Shown here: positions 1-8,484 of the stretch, piece by piece | Layout of the letters: each line of letters opens with the position of its first letter | How positions within the stretch are numbered: the first letter of the stretch is position 1 | Translations under genes and position numbers: made by a program | Source of the DNA: a virus | IMG/VR virus record: IMGVR_UViG_3300047289_000053 | Span: 1 to 64,000 of that record | DNA length: 64,000 nucleotides | Strand: one strand, 5' to 3' | Notes under the pieces: model-generated | Database searches by the model: none | What the model was told of the DNA's origin: nothing | What the model saw: only the letters and a program-made list of their open reading frames with translations

Positions 1-169
1 GGTGGTGCAACCTGTCGCACAACAACCACAGATTGTCATCAACAATGCACAGACTCAGCAAGCATCAAGCGGAGGCACTAAGACTGTCATTGTTAAGGAG
101 AAGGCTGCAAAAGAAAAACCTAAAGTTCCTACAGCTAAAGAAGAATTAGAAAAACCACCACAATGGTAA
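1..169 (+). CDS. C-terminal end of a Gln/Lys-rich protein (partial)
   Basis: Only the last 55 codons are inside the window, read from base 2 and ending with TAA at 167-169. The fragment is rich in Gln and Asn, then Lys, Glu and Pro, ends in PPQW, and shows no fold I recognise; it resembles a flexible tail. Its stop overlaps the start of the CsgG-like gene by seven bases, so the two are probably translated together. Function unknown. Confidence 0.6.
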   Translation, partial: VVQPVAQQPQIVINNAQTQQASSGGTKTVIVKEKAAKEKPKVPTAKEELEKPPQW

Positions 170-870
170 GATGGAGTATTTGCTTATTGCTATTGTCGTT
201 GTCATCTTATGGGCAGATTGCCACGACCAAAACGGAGGCGTATCAAGCTAGTTTTGAGAAGAAGATTAATATCGACTCATTGATGGACTATGATGGTCCT
301 AAGATTCCTATTCAGTTATTATCGATTGGCATCAATGAGGATATCTATGCATCTTACCCAGAACTAAAAGATAAGCGTGTTGGACTAGGTGTGACTAATA
401 TTGTAGTTGAGTTCTTGGAAGAGACTAACCGCTTCACATTTACTGAAGATAAAGCTGAGATTAAGAACCGTATGGTCAAACAGTTTCAGGCTAGTCAGGC
501 AGGCATATCAGAGAATAAACTAGATGGCAGAGGCAAGATTAAACTTGCTCAGTACTTTGTGTACATCGAGTGCTATGATTTTTCGGTTAGTGAAGACGAA
601 TCTATTAGTTTAAAAGATGGTGCCAAGCAAACAGTAGTAACAAGACTTGGCTTGCAAGTTAAGTTTGTGAATGCTGAGACGGGTGAGTATTTTACAGGCT
701 CAGGGTTGGGTGAGGCTAAGACAACACGTGAGGCTACACTAATGAATGACGGTAACTTTGCAGAAATTAAATTTAATCAATCCACTATAGGCACAACGAC
801 TAAGAAAGCGTTGGAGAATGCTGCTAGTAAAATTATTGTGCGGATGATTAAAAAGAAAATCTTTAAATGA
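163..870 (+). CDS. CsgG-like curli-secretion family protein
   Basis: A 235-residue secreted protein. Residues 1-17 form a hydrophobic signal peptide ending before Gln, common in Bacteroidota. The only early Cys (residue 7) lies inside the hydrophobic core and does not make a convincing lipobox, so lipidation as in E. coli CsgG is doubtful. The middle and end follow the CsgG order: a stretch ending VVEFLEETNRFTF, a strand region KLAQYFVYIECYDF, then LGLQVKFVNAETGEYF followed by a Thr/Ser-rich segment, which matches the CsgG transmembrane-hairpin region (NLRVVNVSTGE in E. coli), and a final helix. CsgG forms the outer-membrane pore that exports curli subunits. Here it sits directly before a secreted partner (four-base ATGA overlap) and upstream of the tail fibre. 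A role in secretion, host envelope change or lysis is inference. No curlin repeats were found in the window. Confidence 0.62.
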   Translation: MVRWSICLLLLSLSSYGQIATTKTEAYQASFEKKINIDSLMDYDGPKIPIQLLSIGINEDIYASYPELKDKRVGLGVTNIVVEFLEETNRFTFTEDKAEIKNRMVKQFQASQAGISENKLDGRGKIKLAQYFVYIECYDFSVSEDESISLKDGAKQTVVTRLGLQVKFVNAETGEYFTGSGLGEAKTTREATLMNDGNFAEIKFNQSTIGTTTKKALENAASKIIVRMIKKKIFK

Positions 871-2009
871 AATGGATAGTATTTATAGCCATACTTATCT
901 TACCCACGATTATGTACGCACAAACACTTACACAGGTGTTCGTGGATCCGTGCAGTGGCAAGGTAACAACTGTAGTAGTACCATTAGCGGGCGGCAAAAC
1001 TACCGTGGTTTACCGAGGGCAGTACAAAGTAGTGACGGCAAACGATATTACAAGTGGAGCTCTGCAGGCGTGGATAAATGAGTTAACGGTTAATTTTCCT
1101 TGCCCTCAAGCAACGATTGCGGTAACCCAAACAGTAGCAAGTGCAGTATCCCAAGCAGTAGCAGCAGCAACAACAGCGGCAACAGCTACAGCAACAAGTG
1201 CAGCTACATCAGCAGCAACATCTGCAGCCACAGCGGCAGCAGCACCTGCACCGGTAGCAGAAACAAAAACGTCAGAAACTAAAACAGAATCTAAAAATGA
1301 AGAGCAAAAGTCCGAAAGTGGGGGCAAAAGTAAGTCCGAAAAGAAAAGTGAGAGCAAAAGCAAGTCATCTTCGTCGAATCCAATTATTTATTCTTCGGAT
1401 TTTACGGTCGCTCCATCTAGTGAAGTAACATCTATTATTGCTAGTGTTGGTATGAGCCAAGCATCCTTGATGGGTAATTCATCGTGGGGCATTAACTCTA
1501 TGATATGGTCAACCTTTGACCAATTCGCACTAGGAGCTAGATATACTTTGATGAACTTTAATCAAGGTAAGCTAGAGTCCATCTCAAACTTTGGCGTTAC
1601 AGGCGTTTATTTAGGAGGAAATGTGTTAGGCTTTGTAACGGCTGCTTACATCGTCCCTATGGGCAAGTATGGCACCACAGGAGCCAACTATACTTTGTCG
1701 GTTGCAGGAGCAAACGATGAGGCTAATATATCCAACAATATATTATTATTCTACACTGTACCTATCAAGATAAATAAGTACGTATCAATTAGTCCTGATT
1801 TATACGTGTCAGGGTCATCCACAGGCTACCTAACAAAACAGAAAGTATTTGTGACTAGCAATGACATAGGCATTTTAACAGGTGCCTCATTTGACATTGC
1901 ACTAACCAAACGCTTTAAGTTTAACTTTGCATTAAAGACGGGACTCAACACCAATCCCGCTGTTCCTCAGTCCTATCTTGGGATGATAGGCACCAAAATA
2001 AACTTATAA
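867..2009 (+). CDS. Secreted protein with Ala-rich linker and probable outer-membrane beta domain
   Basis: 380 residues. Residues 1-18 are a signal peptide (MKWIVFIAILILPTIMYA, then Gln). A small N-terminal domain (about 20-85) with two Cys is followed by an Ala/Thr-rich low-complexity stretch (about 90-130), a Lys/Glu/Ser-rich stretch (about 130-170) and a C-terminal domain (about 175-380). That last domain alternates polar and hydrophobic residues with many Gly, Tyr and Ser, as outer-membrane beta barrels do, but it ends in Leu rather than the usual aromatic residue. It overlaps the CsgG-like gene by four bases, so the pair is likely co-translated and may act together at the outer membrane. 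I do not recognise the family. Confidence 0.6.
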   Translation: MKWIVFIAILILPTIMYAQTLTQVFVDPCSGKVTTVVVPLAGGKTTVVYRGQYKVVTANDITSGALQAWINELTVNFPCPQATIAVTQTVASAVSQAVAAATTAATATATSAATSAATSAATAAAAPAPVAETKTSETKTESKNEEQKSESGGKSKSEKKSESKSKSSSSNPIIYSSDFTVAPSSEVTSIIASVGMSQASLMGNSSWGINSMIWSTFDQFALGARYTLMNFNQGKLESISNFGVTGVYLGGNVLGFVTAAYIVPMGKYGTTGANYTLSVAGANDEANISNNILLFYTVPIKINKYVSISPDLYVSGSSTGYLTKQKVFVTSNDIGILTGASFDIALTKRFKFNFALKTGLNTNPAVPQSYLGMIGTKINL

Positions 2010-2020
2010 GTTCTTTTTCG

Positions 2021-2028
2021 TATTTTTG
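2021..2028 (+). promoter_or_regulatory. Putative Bacteroidota -7 box before the tail fibre
   Basis: TATTTTTG fits the Bacteroidota -7 consensus TAnnTTTG and lies 26 bases before the fibre start codon. No clear -33 TTG was seen at the usual distance, so this is a weak call. Confidence 0.35.
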
Positions 2029-2054
2029 CTAGATAATAAGCAAAGACTTTCTCA

Positions 2055-5000
2055 ATGGCAAGAATACAAACATACCCGAATGACGTATACGTAACGGGAG
2101 GTGATAAGTGGATCGGTTCAGACGCTAACAATGATTTTATAACCAAAAACTTTACAGCAGATGCTGTTGCTGATTATTTTAATCGTGTAGGTATTATCGA
2201 TACAGGTAGTTTTAACTGGACGTACAAAATGTACGCTTCAACTGGAACTCAACCTGCTAAGACGTTTGAATTAGTTGACCATCCATATGATACAGTAGAT
2301 GTTATTGGACTTGCAGGAACTATCAAGGTTTCTTTCTTAACACTTGCTAATACACAACCGGGTATTTTCATTGAGCAGGCTTGGTTAGATAAAATTATTC
2401 TTGTTAATCGACCAGGATTTCCTAGTGAATACGGACTATATAAAGTAACTGCTGTTGTTCATAGTGGCGATTATTATTTCTTAGATTTAGATTTTATTGG
2501 TGGTCATTCAGGAACCATTGAAGAAGATGAGCCAGTTACATTTGGGTTATTCTCAGGCGTAAGTGGCACATCAGGTACTACAGGAACGTCAGGCACTTCT
2601 GGTACAACAGGTACATCAGGAACTAGTGGCGTAAACGGTACTAGTGGCTCATCAGGAACTACAGGTACGTCAGGTTCTAGTGGCACGACAGGAACTTCAG
2701 GTTCTAGTGGCACAACAGGTACATCCGGAACTACAGGCACAGGTGGCACATCGGGTACTAGCGGAACAAACGGTTCAGATGGTACATCAGGTAATACTGG
2801 AACAAGTGGTACGTCAGGTATTGATGGCTTTGATGGCACATCAGGTACTTCAGGTACTGACGGAACAGGAGGGACAAGTGGTACTAATGGTTCTGCAGGA
2901 ACTTCAGGCGTATCAGGAAGTAGTGGTACAAGTGGAGTAGATGGAACATCAGGAGTAAGTGGCACTAGCGGTATTGACGGAACTAGTGGTAGTAATGGTA
3001 CATCAGGTGAGTCTGGTACATCAGGTATAAGTGGGACTAGCGGTGTTTCAGGATCTTCTGGCACATCAGGAGAAAGTGGAACTTCCGGTACTACAGGTAC
3101 ATCAGGAACAGGTGGTACTTCGGGGGTTGATGGTGTTAGTGGTGGTCGTGTTTACTACTTTAACAATAGTCAATCATCATCTGTTTCTCCATACAAAGTA
3201 TTGTCTACTGAACCTACATTAGGTGCATTACAGACTGTAACTGTCAATATGAATGGTAACCAACAAAATGTGTTGGTTCAACAATTTATAACAGAGCAAC
3301 TAGGATTTACTATTATTCCTTCTGGTGTACAAAGATTCCATCTTCATACACTAAAGCCTCAGAATAATGACAATATACAAGTTTATGTAACATTACAGCT
3401 TGCCGACTCAACAGGTACGCCTTATGGTACATTAGCTACTTCATCTGTAGTTCTTTTATCGTGGTTTGGAACAGGTGTTATTGCAGAGACTACAGTGGAC
3501 TTTGTGTTCCCACATACGACAATCGATGCAACAGACCGCATGATTGTTAAGATTTACTATAACAATAATGTAAGTACTTCAAAAACTGCAGAGTGGTACA
3601 CAGAGGATAGCGAGTATTCTTATGTTACTACGTCAATTGCCGCAGCATCAGGTACAAGTGGCGTAAATGGTACTTCAGGTACATCAGGGGTAAGTGGAAC
3701 TTCAGGAACCACAGGTACAAGTGGTGTAGACGGAACATCGGGGACTGCAGGAACCTCAGGAGCTGACGGAACAAGTGGAGTAAGCGGAACGTCGGGAGTT
3801 AGTGGCACGTCAGGGGTAGATGGCACAAGTGGGGTTAACGGTACAAGTGGCACGTCAGGAGTAAGCGGAACTAGCGGTAGCTCAGGAGTAAGCGGTACAA
3901 GTGGAGTAGATGGCACAAGTGGCACAGGAGGTACATCAGGGACTAGTGGGGTGAATGGTACGTCAGGTACAGGTGGTACAAGCGGTACAGCAGGAACAAG
4001 CGGTACAACACCAGACACATCTTTATATGTGCTAAAGTCTGGTAGCACAATGACAGGTGCATTAGTTATTAATCCTGCAAACACAGGCGTAATTGGACTT
4101 GATGTAGCATCTGATACAATTAGATTACGTGCAGATAGTACTAATCCTTTTGCTCGCCAATTAACTACTACTTTGGGTAGTGGTACATTGGTTAAAATTC
4201 AAGCAGCAGGATATGGTGCAACTTACGTTACTGACTTAGGATTCTATACATCATCTGTATCATCAGTTAATAGCACACCAAACATTTACTTAACAGGTGG
4301 CGATAATCGTGTAGGTATTAATACTATTACACCTGCTTATACTTTAGATGTAGTAGGAACTGCAGGAGTTTCAGGAGTGTTGACATTAGGTTCTACTATT
4401 TCAAATGGAACTTATAACTATACATTACCTAGTGCTTCAGGCACACTTGCTTTAACAAGTCAAATACCAAGTGTTACGGGATTTGTGCCTTATTCAGGGG
4501 CAACTTCTGCGGTAAACTTAGGTATATATGCTTTATTTACTTCAGGAACATATATAACAAAAGTAGGCACTCAATCAGGTGCTATACTTTTTGAGCACGC
4601 ATCGGGTGGAACATTAGCTCCTTCAGGATATTCTGCAATCGGAATTACAGGTACTGATGGAATAGTGATGGCATTTAATGGGAGTTCTAATACTATAACA
4701 TTTAAAAATAATTTATTATCAGCTGCACAAATCTATTCTTTACCTAATGCTAGTGGTACTATTGCCCTTACTTCTAATTTGAGCTCTTATGTACCTTATA
4801 CGGGTGCGACAGGTGCTGTAAATTTGGGTGCATATGATTTAACTGTCAATTCAATAAAAGTTGGTAGAGGAGCAGGAAGTATAGCAGATAATACTGTAGT
4901 AGGTAATATTGCTCTTAATGCCAATACAACAGGAAGTAGTAATACTGCAATTGGTTACGCAGCTAGTAATGCTAATACAACAGCGGGTAATAATACATCT

Positions 5001-7028
5001 GTTGGATATTTTGCCTTAGCGGGAACTACAACAGGGGGAAATAATACCGCAATAGGGTCGGGTGCCCTTATAAACAATTCAACGGGGACTTTTAATACAG
5101 GTATAGGTAAAGATGTTCTTTCATCTAATACAACAGGTCAAAATAATGTAGCGGTTGGTCCTCAAGCTCTTTATTCTAATTCAACTGCAAATAATAACTC
5201 TGCGTTTGGTTATCAGGCTTTATTTTATAATACAACAGGAGCAAATAATACTGCAATAGGTAAAGGAGCGGGAATAAACTTAACAACAGGAAGCAACAAT
5301 ACAATTATTGGTGGTTATGCAGGTGATGCAGCAATGGCTAGTAATGTTGTATTATCAGATGGTGCGGGAAATATTAGATTTCAATGGGATGGCACAAATA
5401 TTAAGTTAAATGGAAACACAGTAGGCTCTAATGCTTATACTTCAACGGCTTACCTACCTTTAAGCGGAGGCACACTTACGGGAGCTTTAAGCGGTACAAG
5501 TGCTACGTTTAGCGGAGATGTTACTGCTGGAGATGGTACTGGTTCTGTTAGTATGGTTATTAATAGAGGAGCAGCTGGAAATAGTAATGGTTTAAGATTT
5601 AGAACTGCTGGAACTAATAATTTTTATATTGGAAGTGGAGCAACTGGAGCAAATACAGATTTAGAGATTTATAATCATAATACTGCTACTACAAACTTAA
5701 GGTTTGCTTACTCCACAGGCGCAGCCACGTTTTCGAGTAGTGTTACGGCGAGTAAACTAATAGTAGACGGGGCTTCTAATGGTAATAATTCACAATTTGC
5801 TTTAACTAGAACAGATAGCTCTTGGGGTATTTTTAATGAAACTGATTTAAGATTTTATCAGTCTAATAGTAATACTTCTAGTCCGGCTAGTGTTAAAATG
5901 GTTATTACAACCTCTGGCAACGTAGGCATCGGAACGACGGCGCCAAGTGCTTTATTGCATATTGATAAAAGCACAAACTCAGGAGACTTTGGAGTTTACC
6001 CTTTATCAATAGTTAGAAACTCTTTAGCTACTCAAGGAGATGGCTCAACTTCATATAATTTTGCTGGTTCATTAATACAATCAGGTAATGGAGCTGTTCA
6101 ATTTTATCGTCAGACAAGCTATGCTGCAGGTGCTTGGGAGCCGCAGGGTATATTAAATGTTGCAAGTAATCATCCGATGACATTTAAGACTAACAATACC
6201 GAACGTATGCGGATCACTTCCTCTGGCAACGTAGGCATCGGAACGACGGCGCCGAGTGGTATATTTGAAATTAGTAAATCTAATACCGATTATTTAAGTA
6301 CATCTGCTGGTCACTTGATATTAAACAATCCTAGTTCGACTGGACAGACTTCTATCTATATGCAAACTAACGGAACTGTTAGAGGTAAATTTAGAGTAGA
6401 TTTTAATGGAGATTTAGCTTATGTAGCAAATGGCGGAGCTCATACATTCTGGACTGGTGGAGATTATTCTGTAGGCTCCGAACGTATGCGGATTACTAGC
6501 GGGGGCAGACTTTTAGTAGGACAAACATCTGCTTCAGCAGCTAGTGTAAGTGGAGCTTGTATATTTGGTGATACAATTATGACTGGCTCTTATGCTGGTA
6601 TTTTCTGGGAAAACAGAAGCGGAGGAGTAACGACAAATAGTAACTGGTACGGATGGTACACAACAAGTGGAACTATTTACTTGTTTAATGGTGCTTCAAA
6701 CATTGCTTCAATAAATACTTCAAGTGGAGCATATACAGCTTTATCTGATATAAATAAAAAGAAAGATTTCGAAGATTCTTCAATCGGTCTAAATGCTATT
6801 ATGGGATTAAAGCCCAAATTATTTAGAATGAAAGACCAAGATGAAAGCTCAAGCAAGCAATTAGGTTTTATAGCTCAAGAGGTTAAAGATTTTATTCCTC
6901 AGGCATATATAGAAACTAAGAGCGAAAAAGAAAACTTTATCGGATTAGACGATAGACCAATTATTGCAGCTTTAACTAAAGCAGTGCAAGAATTAAAAGC
7001 AGAATTAGACACATTAAAAAATAAATAA
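2055..7028 (+). CDS. Tail fibre with collagen-like repeats, YadA-like head and S74 chaperone
   Basis: 1657 residues. Residues 1-165 are a globular N-terminal region, probably the virion-binding part. Residues about 168-364 and 533-652 are Gly-X-Y repeats dominated by Gly-Thr-Ser, with Gly-Val-Ser, Gly-Val-Asp and Gly-Val-Asn variants. Between them lies a beta-rich domain. Residues about 945-1095 carry NTAIG-type repeats as in YadA/Hep_Hag adhesin heads. The region 1100-1560 holds beta modules with repeated SGNVGIGTTAPS blocks. Residues about 1561-1657 match the intramolecular chaperone (peptidase S74): SDINKKKD gives the Ser and the Lys five residues later that make up the self-cleavage dyad, followed by LGFIAQEV and a C-terminal coiled coil. 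Such chaperones trimerise fibres and are then cut off. The Thr/Ser-rich repeats make this the obvious candidate substrate of the glycosyltransferase encoded just downstream on the other strand. Confidence 0.9.
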   Translation: MARIQTYPNDVYVTGGDKWIGSDANNDFITKNFTADAVADYFNRVGIIDTGSFNWTYKMYASTGTQPAKTFELVDHPYDTVDVIGLAGTIKVSFLTLANTQPGIFIEQAWLDKIILVNRPGFPSEYGLYKVTAVVHSGDYYFLDLDFIGGHSGTIEEDEPVTFGLFSGVSGTSGTTGTSGTSGTTGTSGTSGVNGTSGSSGTTGTSGSSGTTGTSGSSGTTGTSGTTGTGGTSGTSGTNGSDGTSGNTGTSGTSGIDGFDGTSGTSGTDGTGGTSGTNGSAGTSGVSGSSGTSGVDGTSGVSGTSGIDGTSGSNGTSGESGTSGISGTSGVSGSSGTSGESGTSGTTGTSGTGGTSGVDGVSGGRVYYFNNSQSSSVSPYKVLSTEPTLGALQTVTVNMNGNQQNVLVQQFITEQLGFTIIPSGVQRFHLHTLKPQNNDNIQVYVTLQLADSTGTPYGTLATSSVVLLSWFGTGVIAETTVDFVFPHTTIDATDRMIVKIYYNNNVSTSKTAEWYTEDSEYSYVTTSIAAASGTSGVNGTSGTSGVSGTSGTTGTSGVDGTSGTAGTSGADGTSGVSGTSGVSGTSGVDGTSGVNGTSGTSGVSGTSGSSGVSGTSGVDGTSGTGGTSGTSGVNGTSGTGGTSGTAGTSGTTPDTSLYVLKSGSTMTGALVINPANTGVIGLDVASDTIRLRADSTNPFARQLTTTLGSGTLVKIQAAGYGATYVTDLGFYTSSVSSVNSTPNIYLTGGDNRVGINTITPAYTLDVVGTAGVSGVLTLGSTISNGTYNYTLPSASGTLALTSQIPSVTGFVPYSGATSAVNLGIYALFTSGTYITKVGTQSGAILFEHASGGTLAPSGYSAIGITGTDGIVMAFNGSSNTITFKNNLLSAAQIYSLPNASGTIALTSNLSSYVPYTGATGAVNLGAYDLTVNSIKVGRGAGSIADNTVVGNIALNANTTGSSNTAIGYAASNANTTAGNNTSVGYFALAGTTTGGNNTAIGSGALINNSTGTFNTGIGKDVLSSNTTGQNNVAVGPQALYSNSTANNNSAFGYQALFYNTTGANNTAIGKGAGINLTTGSNNTIIGGYAGDAAMASNVVLSDGAGNIRFQWDGTNIKLNGNTVGSNAYTSTAYLPLSGGTLTGALSGTSATFSGDVTAGDGTGSVSMVINRGAAGNSNGLRFRTAGTNNFYIGSGATGANTDLEIYNHNTATTNLRFAYSTGAATFSSSVTASKLIVDGASNGNNSQFALTRTDSSWGIFNETDLRFYQSNSNTSSPASVKMVITTSGNVGIGTTAPSALLHIDKSTNSGDFGVYPLSIVRNSLATQGDGSTSYNFAGSLIQSGNGAVQFYRQTSYAAGAWEPQGILNVASNHPMTFKTNNTERMRITSSGNVGIGTTAPSGIFEISKSNTDYLSTSAGHLILNNPSSTGQTSIYMQTNGTVRGKFRVDFNGDLAYVANGGAHTFWTGGDYSVGSERMRITSGGRLLVGQTSASAASVSGACIFGDTIMTGSYAGIFWENRSGGVTTNSNWYGWYTTSGTIYLFNGASNIASINTSSGAYTALSDINKKKDFEDSSIGLNAIMGLKPKLFRMKDQDESSSKQLGFIAQEVKDFIPQAYIETKSEKENFIGLDDRPIIAALTKAVQELKAELDTLKNK
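2556..3146 (+). repeat. First collagen-like Gly-Thr-Ser block of the fibre
   Basis: About 197 codons of Gly-X-Y triplets, mostly Gly-Thr-Ser alternating with Gly-Thr-Thr, Gly-Ser-Ser, Gly-Val-Ser and Gly-Val-Asp. Codon choice varies between units, so the DNA is less repetitive than the protein. The opposite strand is open and reads as Pro-Val-Pro repeats, a by-product of the repeat. Confidence 0.95.
3651..4010 (+). repeat. Second collagen-like Gly-Thr-Ser block of the fibre
   Basis: About 120 codons of the same triplet type as the first block, separated from it by a beta-rich domain of about 165 residues. The two blocks could recombine to change fibre length. Confidence 0.95.
5912..5944 (+). 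repeat. 33-base identical repeat in the fibre gene, copy 1
   Basis: These 33 bases recur exactly at 6221-6253. They encode SGNVGIGTTAP and use GC-richer codons (GGC, GTA, ATC, ACG, GCG) than the AT-rich sequence on both sides. Confidence 0.9.
6221..6253 (+). repeat. 33-base identical repeat in the fibre gene, copy 2
   Basis: Exact copy of 5912-5944. A shorter shared word, CCGAACGTATGCGGAT, lies just before this copy (about 6200) and again near 6478. Confidence 0.9.
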
Positions 7029-7029
7029 T

Positions 7030-7389
7030 ATGGCATTCAACTGGGTAATATCTCAATTAGATTCAATTCCAACATTAGACGGAATGGACAAAGTAATTTC
7101 TACAATTCATTACAGAGCTCAAAAGCAAGACGAAGCCTTTACGGCTGACACTTACGGAGCTTTATCAGTAGATGCACCACACGAAGCGAGCTTCACTCCT
7201 TACGATGAAGTCACGAAAGAAATGGTCGAAGGATGGCTTGAAGCTGGACTAGATACCGAAGCAATCGAAGCTAATTTAGATGCACAGATAGAGAACTTTT
7301 TGAATCCACCGATTGTGAACTACGGACTGCCGTGGGCTACTCCTACTTTGCAAGAAGAAATTGTTGCAGGAGACCAACCTATTGTGTAA
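7030..7389 (+). CDS. Small tail-associated phage protein (DUF7936-like)
   Basis: 119 residues starting one base after the fibre stop codon. The beginning (MAFNWVISQLDSIP..DGMDKVISTIHYR) and the middle (FTPYDEVTKEMVEGWLEAGLD) match a family widespread in tailed phages, which I recall as DUF7936; a very acidic helix follows. The family's role is not known to me. Its place right after the fibre suggests a tail or virion function. The name rests on memory of the motif. Confidence 0.75.
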   Translation: MAFNWVISQLDSIPTLDGMDKVISTIHYRAQKQDEAFTADTYGALSVDAPHEASFTPYDEVTKEMVEGWLEAGLDTEAIEANLDAQIENFLNPPIVNYGLPWATPTLQEEIVAGDQPIV

Positions 7390-7411
7390 CTTTACAAAAA
7401 AAATATATATT

Positions 7412-7681
7412 ATGAAACTAAACTTTAATTTTAATCTAGTCGATTTAGACGGTAAGGAAATTGACAATGCTAATGCAGGTAAGTTAATCGCTAACTCATT
7501 AGTACAACAATCTAAGGGTGATGCTCTTAAGTTTTGGGAATGGGCTTTGGCTCTTAACAAAGGCGAAGAGTTAGACCTTGACTCATCTGATCAAGAGACT
7601 TTAAAGAACTTCATCAAGGATAGCGAGAACTTTGCTATTATTGCTAAGGCTCAGTTATTGAAAGTTCTTAAGAAGGACTAG
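7412..7681 (+). CDS. Small hypothetical phage protein
   Basis: 89 residues from the ATG at 7412. An upstream in-frame start exists at 7361 but would add an implausible extension overlapping the previous gene. The protein begins with a short strand (MKLNFNFNLVDLDG), is otherwise helical and acidic, and ends with KVLKKD. No transmembrane segment. It is the last gene before a strong terminator, so it probably belongs to the fibre transcript. Function unknown. Confidence 0.75.
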   Translation: MKLNFNFNLVDLDGKEIDNANAGKLIANSLVQQSKGDALKFWEWALALNKGEELDLDSSDQETLKNFIKDSENFAIIAKAQLLKVLKKD

Positions 7682-7706
7682 TTTATTAATCACATCATCA
7701 GCAGTT

Positions 7707-7748
7707 ATACTCCTCTGGCATTCAAATTGTCGAGGAGTATTTTTGTTT
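7707..7748 (+). terminator. Rho-independent terminator after the fibre operon
   Basis: Perfect nine-base stem ATACTCCTC (7707-7715) with GAGGAGTAT (7732-7740), followed by TTTTGTTT. The T-run is only on the plus side, so it serves rightward transcription and separates it from the leftward cassette that ends at 7747. Confidence 0.88.
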
Positions 7749-8484
7749 ACAGCAATCCCATATCAATTGCTTCTTGCTTTGTTATAAAACCAAGTTCTGT
7801 TAAATACTTCTTTATATACTTTCTTTCTATACCAGTAATCGTTTCCGCTTGTCTTAAAGATTCGTATACATAAAACTCATTATTAATATATCTGTATAAC
7901 TCTATTCTTTTAGGACTAGTAATTCTTAATTTGTCTCTTTCTTTATCAGTAAGTTTTCTGTTTTTAGCTTTAGCAGATAATTTCAACTTATGCTCATTTG
8001 ATAATTTTTTGCCATACCAGTAATTCTTATCTCCTTTTAAACTTTTAGATATTTTTAATTTCACATCATCTGAAACTTTTTTACCTAATGCTTTTTGGGA
8101 TAATATATTTTTTGTTTCTTCTGAATGATGTTTACCATAAAAAGAATTCAATGGGCCAATTGAGCTTTCTGACATCTTCTGTTTTCTTTCTTGGGTATAT
8201 ATCAAGTTTTTTATATCCTCTCCCCCATCAGTTAGATTAACTAAGGTACCATTATTCAAATCTTTTCTTCCATATAACTTTATGAATTCCATTTCTTTTT
8301 CACACGCTTCTTCACGACTTAAATCATCAAATAATATATCTACTCTGTAATCAGATATATTAATAACATTATGCCAATAGTTGTTTCTATTCTTTTTACA
8401 ATATGCTCTCCTAGTATTATTTCCAATACCAATATAAAACACCTTGTTAGTATCTAATCTTATATGCCTATATACTATTGCCAT
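7747..8484 (-). CDS. GIY-YIG homing endonuclease with NUMOD3 repeats
   Basis: 245 residues. The N-terminus is a GIY-YIG nuclease core in the divergent form VYRHI...VFYIGIG, with a conserved Arg region after it. The middle has three or four NUMOD3-type DNA-binding units (for example NSFYGKHHSEETK, NYWYGKKLSNEHK), and the end has a helix-turn-helix-like segment (SLRQAETITGIERKYI). This is the layout of free-standing homing endonucleases that nick DNA and spread themselves. Its start codon overlaps the glycosyltransferase stop by one base (TAATG), so it is translated with that gene. It probably moves, or moved, the cassette. Confidence 0.88.
   Translation of the reverse strand: MAIVYRHIRLDTNKVFYIGIGNNTRRAYCKKNRNNYWHNVINISDYRVDILFDDLSREEACEKEMEFIKLYGRKDLNNGTLVNLTDGGEDIKNLIYTQERKQKMSESSIGPLNSFYGKHHSEETKNILSQKALGKKVSDDVKLKISKSLKGDKNYWYGKKLSNEHKLKLSAKAKNRKLTDKERDKLRITSPKRIELYRYINNEFYVYESLRQAETITGIERKYIKKYLTELGFITKQEAIDMGLL

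Noticed and set aside
1106-1363. Minus-strand Ala/Val-rich frame and plus-strand Ser/Asn-rich frame at 1100-1282
   Set aside because: Both are shadows of the Ala-rich linker of the 867-2009 gene.
2556-4010. CRISPR-like repeats
   Set aside because: The periodicity is codon-level triplets of a collagen-like protein with no spacers.
2504-4084. Long open frames on the minus strand with Pro-Val-Pro repeats inside the fibre gene
   Set aside because: They are the mirror of the Gly-Thr-Ser codon repeats; no start context or independent signal.
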